Assembly (NCBI GenBank): GCA_016765135.1
Contig: JAESQN010000031.1
Span: 124,001-188,000, forward strand
Reading direction: 5' to 3'
Length of the DNA stretch: 64,000 nt
From: Robiginitomaculum sp.
GTDB taxonomy: Bacteria; Pseudomonadota; Alphaproteobacteria; Caulobacterales; Maricaulaceae
The notes beneath the pieces were generated by a model. The model saw only the letters and a list, made by a program, of their open reading frames with translations. It searched no databases and was not told the origin of the DNA. Numbering within the stretch: the first letter of the stretch is position 1; the number at the start of each line of letters is the position of its first letter. The position numbers and the translations under genes were made by a program. Below, in pieces: positions 34,877 to 41,557 of the stretch.

Positions 34877-35507
34877 ATGTCGGCGCCCCCAAAACAGGCT
34901 TATCTTGGGCGAGCTTATCCATCACACCCGCCAGCGCACCGTATCCGGTAAACCGATATTCATAATCAAGGCCAAGAGTTTGCGCCGCCGCTTTCGCCTG
35001 CTCTTGTAGTTCCAAATCTTCGGTTTGCGCCAGATAGACAACCCGCTTGTAATTTGCGAAATATATGTCTTTTAAATCGGGGTGCCGGTCAATGCCAAAA
35101 CCTTTTATAACAAGCGTGTCGAAAAACTGTACGAGATAATCGGTGAGAAAAAAACTGCCTAGCTCTTCTTCCATCAGCGCGTCAAACGCGTCAAGCCCTG
35201 CGAAAAATGCGTAACAGTGAGCGCCCGGCAGGCGCTCTAAATTATTTTTCGCTATAAATGCATCCAGAAGCCCGCCCGTGCCGCAATCTCCGTAGCCAAT
35301 GAGAATACGGTCATAATGACAGCCTCTCTCGGCGATCACTTTTTCCAAACCCGGAATAATTTTATCCGGGCTGTTATGGTAGTTTGCTGGCAAGCACTGC
35401 AAATCAATAGAGCGCCCCGCATCACCCAGCATTTTCTTTAGAAACAAGATTTCCTTGGCCAAAGCTCCGCAAGCTATAATGAGTGTTTTATGCGAAGTTT
35501 TTGCCAT
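34869..35507 (-). CDS. DUF1638 family protein of unknown function
   Basis: This 212-residue cytoplasmic protein begins MAKTSHKTLIIACGALAKEI. The start at 35507 lies just after the corrinoid gene stop, and an upstream ATG at 35546 would overlap that gene. Conserved-looking features are the ACGALA Cys, the GYGDCGTGGLLDAF loop near residue 88 and the HCYAFFAGLDAF segment. It has no signal or membrane segment. DUF1638 genes recur beside corrinoid methyltransferase genes, so a role in corrinoid loading, metal handling or methyl transfer is likely, but the function is not known. Overlap with its neighbours shows tight co-expression. Confidence 0.85.
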   Translation of the reverse strand: MAKTSHKTLIIACGALAKEILFLKKMLGDAGRSIDLQCLPANYHNSPDKIIPGLEKVIAERGCHYDRILIGYGDCGTGGLLDAFIAKNNLERLPGAHCYAFFAGLDAFDALMEEELGSFFLTDYLVQFFDTLVIKGFGIDRHPDLKDIYFANYKRVVYLAQTEDLELQEQAKAAAQTLGLDYEYRFTGYGALAGVMDKLAQDKPVLGAPTYV

Positions 35508-35514
35508 AATTGCA

Positions 35515-36204
35515 CTACCTGTTTTTTCCAACGATTGCTTTGGCAAGCTCTGCGGTCATGGCGGCATCGCGGCCATATGTATGGGCGTTGATTGCATCGG
35601 AAAATTCTTGATTAAGGGGCGCGCCGCCGACCATAACCGGAAGCTCTTTCAAGATACCGCGTTTATCAAACTCCTCAATAACAAGGCCCATATAAGGCAT
35701 GGTTGTGGTCAGCAAAGCCGACATACCAAGAATAGCAGGTTCGTGCTTATCAATGGCTTCAAGGTAATTTTCGACGGGATTATTGATGCCAAGATCAATC
35801 ACTTCAAAACCAGCGCCTTCAAGCATCATGCCGACAAGGTTTTTACCAATATCGTGAATATCGCCTTTAACCGTGCCGATGACATACGTGCCAAGGCTGG
35901 CTGAATTGCCGCTTTCTGCGAGTATTGGCCGCAGCAATCCCATGCCGCCTTTCATCGCATTAGCGCACTGCAAAACCTCGGGTACAAACAAAATACCATC
36001 GCGAAAATCTATCCCGACTATGCGCATACCCTCCACGAGTGCATCCGTCAGAACGGTGTTTGCATCCCAGCCACGATCAAGCAAAATTTGCGTACCCTCA
36101 AAAACTTCGTCCGCCAAGCCGTCATAAAGATCATCTTGCATCTGCTCAACAAGCTCAGTGTCGTTCAGGTCTGTTAAGATGATTTCGTCTTCGTTGTCAC
36201 TCAT
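35515..36204 (-). CDS. Corrinoid (cobalamin-binding) methyl carrier protein
   Basis: This 229-residue MtmC/MtbC/MttC-type carrier has an N-terminal helical cap domain (ALVEGMRIVGIDFRDGILFV, with VLQCANAMKGG) and a C-terminal B12-binding Rossmann domain. The signature GDIHDIGKN places the cobalt-ligating His at residue 117. The carrier accepts methyl groups from MttB and donates them to the pterin methyltransferase. The N-terminus is extended by acidic residues (SDNEDEI). It lies between fhs (23 bp) and the DUF1638 gene (7 bp). It is the only corrinoid protein in the window, so it should serve the MttB encoded at 23297. Confidence 0.94.
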   Translation of the reverse strand: MSDNEDEIILTDLNDTELVEQMQDDLYDGLADEVFEGTQILLDRGWDANTVLTDALVEGMRIVGIDFRDGILFVPEVLQCANAMKGGMGLLRPILAESGNSASLGTYVIGTVKGDIHDIGKNLVGMMLEGAGFEVIDLGINNPVENYLEAIDKHEPAILGMSALLTTTMPYMGLVIEEFDKRGILKELPVMVGGAPLNQEFSDAINAHTYGRDAAMTAELAKAIVGKNR

Positions 36205-36227
36205 GTTCTTCTCCCTCGTGAATTATC

Positions 36228-37928
36228 TTAAGCAAGACCAACAATTTGACCATCTTCATCAAGTCCAATGTCTAGTGCGGCTGGGTGCCTCGGCAGTCCT
36301 GGCATACGCATAATGGTGCCGCAAACCGCAACAACAAACCCGGCCCCTGCGCATAAAGTCACTTCGCGCACCTCTACCGTATGCCCGGTGGGCGCACCAA
36401 GTTTCTTTGGATCCGTCGAAAAACTGTTTTGGGTTTTAGCGATACATATTGGCAAATGGGCAAACCCCATTTTTTTAATCTCGCGTAACGACCGGGCAGC
36501 TTCGGGCGATAGCGTCACGTCTTTCGCGCCGTAAATAGTTGTGGCAACGGCTTCAAGCTTGGAAAGCAAAGACTGCTTGTCTTTGTAAATCAACTCAACG
36601 TTATTTTCGTTTTTATCAAGCTGGGCTTTTACGGCCTCCGCGAGATCGACCGCTCCAGCGCCGCCCTCCGCCCAGTGTCGCGATACTGCCATGACCACGC
36701 CTTCATCAGCGCAAACTTTGCGGATTTCTTCAATTTCAGCCTCTGTATCGTGAACAAAGTGATTAACCGCAATTATTGGATTTAGGCCAAAGGCACGCAT
36801 ATTGTTAATATGGCGGCGCAAGTTTACACAGCCCGCTTTCACAGCTTCTACATTTTCGGCGAGCAAATCGTTTTTCGCCACACCGCCCTGCATTTTCATG
36901 GCGCGAATTGTACACACAAGCACAAGCGCGTCCGGGCGCAAACCCGATTGGCGACATTTAATATCAAGGAATTTCTCTGCGCCAAGATCAGCGCCAAACC
37001 CGGCTTCTGTGACAACCACATCTGCCATTTTAAGGGCCGCCTTCGTGGCCATAACACTATTGCAACCATGGGCGATATTGGCGAACGGCCCGCCGTGGAT
37101 GAAGGCCAGGTTATGCTCAATCGACTGCACCAAATTAGGCTGAAAAGCATCCTTGAGCAGCACAGTTACGGCTCCGTCGGCTTTTAATTCGCGTACCGTT
37201 ACGGGTTTCCTGGAACGGTTTTTACCAATAATAATGTCGCCGATCCGTTTTTGTAAATCTTTCAAATCCGACGCCAGGCAGAAAATCGCCATCAGCTCGG
37301 AGGCGACCGTGATGTCAAAACCGCCTTCGCGGGGAATGCCGTGCGTTGGCCCGCCAAGACCAATGGTGATATTACGCAAAGCCCGGTCATTCATATCAAC
37401 GACACGGCGCCATGTAATGCGGCGCGGATCTATATCCAGCTCATTGCCCCAATGCATGTGATTGTCGAGCATGGCGGAAATAAGACTATGGGCCGAGGTG
37501 ATGGCATGAAAATCGCCATTAAAATGCAAATTGATATCCTCCATAGGCAAAACTTGCGCCCGCCCGCCGCCAGCCGCCCCACCCTTCATGCCAAAGCACG
37601 GGCCAAGCGAGGGTTCGCGCAAGCACACCATCGCTTTTACGCCAATTTTGTTGAGACCATCATTAAGGCCAACACTGGTTGTGGTTTTACCTTCACCAGC
37701 CGGCGTAGGCGTAACAGCCGTCACTAAAACCAATTTACCGTTTTTCTTGCCCCCGAGGCTTTCTATATATTCTAGGGACAGCTTTGCTTTGTAATGCCCA
37801 TAGGGCACCATAGCTTCGCTCGGAATTCCAAGCCGTTCTTTTGCCAGCGGTAGCAACCGCGCCATCTTGGCGGCGCGGGCAATTTCAATGTCTGGCGCAC
37901 CGGGCGCAGGTAATTTTTGCTCAATCAT
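36228..37928 (-). CDS. fhs: Formate-tetrahydrofolate ligase
   Basis: Fhs interconverts 10-formyl-THF + ADP + Pi with formate + THF + ATP. The 566-residue protein has the P-loop [16 protein letters not shown] near residue 72 and the usual [19 protein letters not shown] block, and matches the family length (about 557). As the first gene of the corrinoid operon it fits oxidative use, giving one ATP per methyl group and releasing formate for the formate dehydrogenase encoded across the divergent spacer. A biosynthetic role cannot be excluded. Confidence 0.95.
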   Translation of the reverse strand: MIEQKLPAPGAPDIEIARAAKMARLLPLAKERLGIPSEAMVPYGHYKAKLSLEYIESLGGKKNGKLVLVTAVTPTPAGEGKTTTSVGLNDGLNKIGVKAMVCLREPSLGPCFGMKGGAAGGGRAQVLPMEDINLHFNGDFHAITSAHSLISAMLDNHMHWGNELDIDPRRITWRRVVDMNDRALRNITIGLGGPTHGIPREGGFDITVASELMAIFCLASDLKDLQKRIGDIIIGKNRSRKPVTVRELKADGAVTVLLKDAFQPNLVQSIEHNLAFIHGGPFANIAHGCNSVMATKAALKMADVVVTEAGFGADLGAEKFLDIKCRQSGLRPDALVLVCTIRAMKMQGGVAKNDLLAENVEAVKAGCVNLRRHINNMRAFGLNPIIAVNHFVHDTEAEIEEIRKVCADEGVVMAVSRHWAEGGAGAVDLAEAVKAQLDKNENNVELIYKDKQSLLSKLEAVATTIYGAKDVTLSPEAARSLREIKKMGFAHLPICIAKTQNSFSTDPKKLGAPTGHTVEVREVTLCAGAGFVVAVCGTIMRMPGLPRHPAALDIGLDEDGQIVGLA

Positions 37929-38006
37929 GTAAATACACGGCTTGAATACCGCCCCTTTAATCGCTCATTTTATGTAGAGTATCCGCAAAAAGAAAATCAA
38001 ACTACC

Positions 38007-38036
38007 CTAAAAACGGCATTTAAATGCCGTTTTTAG
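38007..38036. promoter_or_regulatory. Perfect 30-bp palindrome between divergent operons
   Basis: Fifteen bases (CTAAAAACGGCATTT) are followed at once by their exact complement. The structure looks like a loopless bidirectional terminator, with A and T runs on both sides of a GC stem. It lies about 80 bp before fhs and 66 bp before the original DUF1289 start, where a terminator would be odd unless it blocks read-through in both directions or attenuates a longer leader. An operator role is also possible. Confidence 0.55.
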
Positions 38037-38137
38037 ACATAATCTATTGAATTATGGCTTATATACTGCTCTAAACAAATCAGTAAAATCAGGATCACTT
38101 CATGGATGATGCCCTAAAATCAGAAGAATTGCCATTA

Positions 38138-38401
38138 GAGCCTTTTCGGTGTATTTTGAACCATTTGACTGGTTTCTCCCGTTCGCTGGCTAGGCGGGTC
38201 ACGTGCAGTGGCCTTACTGGCCACAATCGGGGCCCAACGACGTCCAGCGTGCGGGAGAAACCAGCCTTCGGTGGGTCATATCTGCACGTCGGGTGCGTTG
38301 CGTCCCTTGTCCAATGCTATGGCATTGCCCTGCGGGCCCGCGCCTGCCCGAGCGAGCAGATATGACCCATCAAATTGATTCAAAATACACCGAAAAGGCT
38401 C
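38138..38401. mobile_element. MITE-like element, 264 bp, TA target duplication, inserted in a DUF1289 gene
   Basis: The ends are inverted repeats of at least 23 bp (GAGCCTTTTCGGTG... at 38138, its complement ending at 38401), flanked by TA on both sides (38136-38137 and 38402-38403), the target duplication of IS630/Tc1-mariner elements. The GC-rich interior folds into two further hairpins: 38169-38181 with 38252-38264, and 38272-38285 with 38356-38369. No transposase is encoded. Removing the element plus one TA restores an uninterrupted frame from ATG 38102 into the DUF1289 gene, which shows the insertion site directly. Confidence 0.88.
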
Positions 38402-38643
38402 TAGAACCTGAAGATAGCCCGTGCCAGCTTATTTGTTCAATCGATACAGACAGTAATATGTGTTTTGGGTGTGGGCGAACGCCAGAAGAAATCGCTAACT
38501 GGCCATTGCGCCCTGATGAGGACCGCAAGCGCATATTGTCTGAATTGCCGGCGCGTATGCCGCCTCTTCGCATTAAACTTAAAGAGCGCAGGTCGCGTCG
38601 GCGTGTCAATAAACGCAGCCGCCTAAACGCTGCTAAGACCTGA
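38362..38643 (+). CDS. DUF1289 protein with its 5' end rebuilt by the inserted element
   Basis: The core CQLICSIDTDSNMCFGCGRT followed by PEEIANWPLRPDE is the DUF1289 cysteine motif, a short probable metal-binding family of unknown role. The basic C-terminus (RRSRRRVNKRSR) is typical. The native start was probably ATG 38102 (MDDALKSEELPLE, joining EPEDSPCQ), 91 residues in all. The element now separates that start from the body in a different frame. The best surviving start is ATG 38362, which lies inside the element, so the first 13 or so residues (MTHQIDSKYTEKA) are element-encoded. Whether it is still translated is unknown. It is 2 bp upstream of the regulator gene. Confidence 0.7.
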   Translation: MTHQIDSKYTEKALEPEDSPCQLICSIDTDSNMCFGCGRTPEEIANWPLRPDEDRKRILSELPARMPPLRIKLKERRSRRRVNKRSRLNAAKT

Positions 38644-38645
38644 CT

Positions 38646-39602
38646 GTGTTTGGGAAAACGCCCATAAAAAAACCTCAAGCCATTGGGTTTTTGCTGATAC
38701 CAGAATTTCCTATGTTGGCGTTCACCACGTCGATTGAGCCTCTGCGCGCAGCAAATCGTATGTCGGGGGAGAAGCTTTATACTTGGCATATTTATAGCCT
38801 AGACGGCGAAGCCGTAAAGGCCAGTAATGGGGTGGAAATTACACCGGATTACGCCTTGTCCCAAGCCAAAGATATAGACGCAATATTTGTTTGTGCCGGG
38901 CTACGCACGCAAAACTATACTGATAATAAGATGAACCGATATCTACGCACACTTGCCCGGGGTGGTGTCGCCGTAGGGGCCGTGAGCACGGGCACAATAA
39001 TTCTTGCAGATGCTGGTCTTCTTGAAGGGTATAGATGCACATTACATTGGGAGTATCGGGAAGGTTTCGAAGAATTATTTCCAGATCATAATCTGACGTC
39101 GCGCACCTATGAAATTGACCGGAACCGCTATACCTGCTCGGGCGGTACGGCACCTCTCGACATGATGATCCACAGTATTGCACTAGACCACAGTTCCGCC
39201 CTCGCAGGTAAGGTCGCTGATCAAATATTATATGGACTAGATCACACACGGCAAGAGCGGCAACGGTCTCCGCTAAAAGCCCGCATCAATATCACAAACA
39301 CTAAAATCCTGGCCGCTATTCGTTATATGGAATCTCATACCGAAACTCCTGTCCCTATGGCTAAACTCGCGAAAATTGTGAGTTTATCTCTGCGTCAATT
39401 TGAACGTTTGTTTCGCCGGCACATGCAAACCACACCTGCAAAATATTATTTGGAACTTAGGCTTAACCGTGCCTCACATCTCGTTAAGCAGACCAAGCTA
39501 ACGCTTCTGGAGATTGCGGTTTCCACCGGGTTTAATTCTCCGTCACATTTTTCTCGCGTGTATGCACGGCAATTTGGTCATGCGCCCAGTATGGATAGAT
39601 AG
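38646..39602 (+). CDS. GlxA/GbdR-type AraC-family regulator (second copy)
   Basis: This 318-residue protein has a DJ-1/PfpI-like sensor domain (AIGFLLIPEFPMLAFTTSIE) and a C-terminal AraC DNA-binding domain (MAKLAKIVSLSLRQFERLF, then LLEIAVSTGFNSPSHFSRVY). It has the same architecture and length as the regulator at 17095. The start is GTG 38646, 2 bp after the DUF1289 stop, with only a weak ribosome site, so translation may depend on the upstream gene that the element has disturbed. It is 3 bp before fdsG and thus probably in the formate dehydrogenase operon. It likely senses a betaine-derived compound or a C1 signal. Confidence 0.88.
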   Translation: MFGKTPIKKPQAIGFLLIPEFPMLAFTTSIEPLRAANRMSGEKLYTWHIYSLDGEAVKASNGVEITPDYALSQAKDIDAIFVCAGLRTQNYTDNKMNRYLRTLARGGVAVGAVSTGTIILADAGLLEGYRCTLHWEYREGFEELFPDHNLTSRTYEIDRNRYTCSGGTAPLDMMIHSIALDHSSALAGKVADQILYGLDHTRQERQRSPLKARINITNTKILAAIRYMESHTETPVPMAKLAKIVSLSLRQFERLFRRHMQTTPAKYYLELRLNRASHLVKQTKLTLLEIAVSTGFNSPSHFSRVYARQFGHAPSMDR

Positions 39603-39605
39603 GAA

Positions 39606-40031
39606 ATGCGTAAAATTAATATATTAAAAATCTGCAATAGCTATAACAATCAGCCGGACGCTTTGATTGAGATTTTGCATGATGTGCAAAACGAATTTGG
39701 ATATTTATCCAAAGACGCTTTGGTCGAGATTGCCGAAGCGCTGAATATATCGCGGGCCGACATTCATGGCGTGGTCAGTTTTTATGATGATTTTCGGCGT
39801 GAGCCTAGTCAAGGAATATGCATTAAGGTGTGCCGCGCCGAAGCCTGTCAGGCGGTGGGTGGTGAGGATTTGGCGCACTACGCTCAAGACAAATATGACG
39901 CCGGTATTCACGATGTTTATTGTCTGGGAAATTGCGCTCTTGGCCCGGCGGTGTTGATCGGCGATAATTTGTACGGGCGGGTTACGCCAGAGCGGCTAGA
40001 TGTTTTGCTTAAACAAAAGAGCGGATCATGA
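39606..40031 (+). CDS. fdsG: NAD-dependent formate dehydrogenase subunit gamma
   Basis: FdsG is the NuoE-like subunit carrying one [2Fe-2S] cluster, with ligands in CRAEAC (near residue 76) and CLGNC (near residue 112). The 141-residue protein relays electrons in the soluble FdsGBA complex. Its TGA overlaps the fdsB start (ATGA), so they are translationally coupled. Confidence 0.93.
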   Translation: MRKINILKICNSYNNQPDALIEILHDVQNEFGYLSKDALVEIAEALNISRADIHGVVSFYDDFRREPSQGICIKVCRAEACQAVGGEDLAHYAQDKYDAGIHDVYCLGNCALGPAVLIGDNLYGRVTPERLDVLLKQKSGS

Positions 40032-41557
40032 GCGAGCAAATCATCATATATGTCCCGTGCGATGCCGCCGCTCTTTCAGTTGGCGCGGACGATGTAGCCG
40101 CAGAGATAAAGCGTGAAGCGGAGCGCCGTAATCTGGGCATAGAAATCATCCGCAACGGTTCACGCGGTATGTTGTGGCTGGAGCCTTTGGTGGAAGTGGT
40201 TGCGGACAAAGGTCGTATGGCCTACGGGCCAGTGGACGTAAAAGATATTACCAGCTTGTTTGAAGCAGATTTTTTGCACGGCGGCACCCACGCATTATCC
40301 CACGGGCTTACCGAAGACATCCCGTATTTTGCCAAACAAGAACGCCTGACCTTCGCCCGGTGCGGCATCACCGACCCGCTCAACCTTACGGACTATGAAG
40401 CCCACGGCGGCCTGACTGGACTGCGTAACGCATTGAAATTATCTCCCGAAGCTATCGTAGATACCGTAACAAAATCGGGCCTGCGCGGACGCGGCGGGGC
40501 CGGGTTCCCGACGGGGATAAAGTGGAAAACTGCGCTTGAGGCCAAGGCGGCGCAAAAATATATTTGCGCCAATGCCGACGAGGGCGATAGCGGCACATTT
40601 GCCGACCGCATGTTGATGGAAGGCGACCCGTTCGTCTTGCTGGAAGGCATGGTCATCGCCGGGCTGGCCGTAGGCGCGGACACCGGGTATATCTATATCC
40701 GCTCGGAATATCCCCATGCCATCAAAACCATGAACCGCGCCGTAGAGATTTGGCAAAATGCCGGATTGCTTTCGGGCAGTGGCAAGACATTTGATTTCCA
40801 TGTTCGCAGGGGCGCGGGTGCCTATATTTGCGGCGAGGAAACGTCCATGCTCGAAAGCCTTGAGGGCAAGCGCGGCCAGATCAAAGTCAAACCGCCGCTT
40901 CCGGCCATAGAAGGATTGTTCGGTAAGCCAACCATTATCAATAATATCCTGACGCTTGCCAGTGTGCCAATCGTTTTGGACAAAGGCGCAGACTTTTACC
41001 GTGATTTTGGCCAGGGCCGTTCGCGGGGTACACAACCATTTCAATTAGGCGGCGATATTAAACGCGGCGGTTTGGTGGAGAAAGCCTTTGGGGTTTCATT
41101 ACACGAACTGGTCGAAGATTTTGGCGGCGGGACACGCTCTGGCAAAACTGTGCGCACCGTGCAGGCTGGCGGACCGCTGGGCGCTTATATTCCGCCGCGT
41201 CAATTTGATGTGGACATGGATTACGAAAAACTGGCAGATATTGATGCCATGCTCGGCCACGGCGGTCTTGTTGTGTTCGGCGCGGATGTGGACATGGCCA
41301 AACAAGCCCGTTTTGCCATGAAATTTTGCGAGGTCGAGAGCTGCGGTAAATGTACGCCGTGCCGCATTGGCTCGGTGCGCGGCAAAGAGACACTGGACAA
41401 AATAATTTCGGGCCAGAACGTAGCGGCTAATCTGGCATTGCTGGAGGATATTTGCGAGCTGATGACGGACGGCTCATTATGTGCTATGGGGGGCTTAACG
41501 CCCATGCCTGTACAAAGTGCGATCAAGCATTTTCCGGAAGATTTTGAGGCTAAATAA
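40028..41557 (+). CDS. fdsB: NAD-dependent formate dehydrogenase subunit beta
   Basis: FdsB (509 residues) is NuoF-like. After an N-terminal thioredoxin-fold region without the cluster cysteines comes the FMN/NADH module with RGRGGAGFPTGIKW near residue 152 and GAGAYICGEETSM near 260. The [4Fe-4S] motif ESCGKCTPCRIG lies near residue 437. It hands electrons from formate to NAD. Its stop overlaps the fdsA start (TAATG). Confidence 0.94.
   Translation: MSEQIIIYVPCDAAALSVGADDVAAEIKREAERRNLGIEIIRNGSRGMLWLEPLVEVVADKGRMAYGPVDVKDITSLFEADFLHGGTHALSHGLTEDIPYFAKQERLTFARCGITDPLNLTDYEAHGGLTGLRNALKLSPEAIVDTVTKSGLRGRGGAGFPTGIKWKTALEAKAAQKYICANADEGDSGTFADRMLMEGDPFVLLEGMVIAGLAVGADTGYIYIRSEYPHAIKTMNRAVEIWQNAGLLSGSGKTFDFHVRRGAGAYICGEETSMLESLEGKRGQIKVKPPLPAIEGLFGKPTIINNILTLASVPIVLDKGADFYRDFGQGRSRGTQPFQLGGDIKRGGLVEKAFGVSLHELVEDFGGGTRSGKTVRTVQAGGPLGAYIPPRQFDVDMDYEKLADIDAMLGHGGLVVFGADVDMAKQARFAMKFCEVESCGKCTPCRIGSVRGKETLDKIISGQNVAANLALLEDICELMTDGSLCAMGGLTPMPVQSAIKHFPEDFEAK

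Noticed and set aside
38138-38401. The palindromic interior as a CRISPR array or structured RNA gene.
   Set aside because: There are no regularly spaced repeats, and the TA duplication and gene reconstruction show it is an inserted element.
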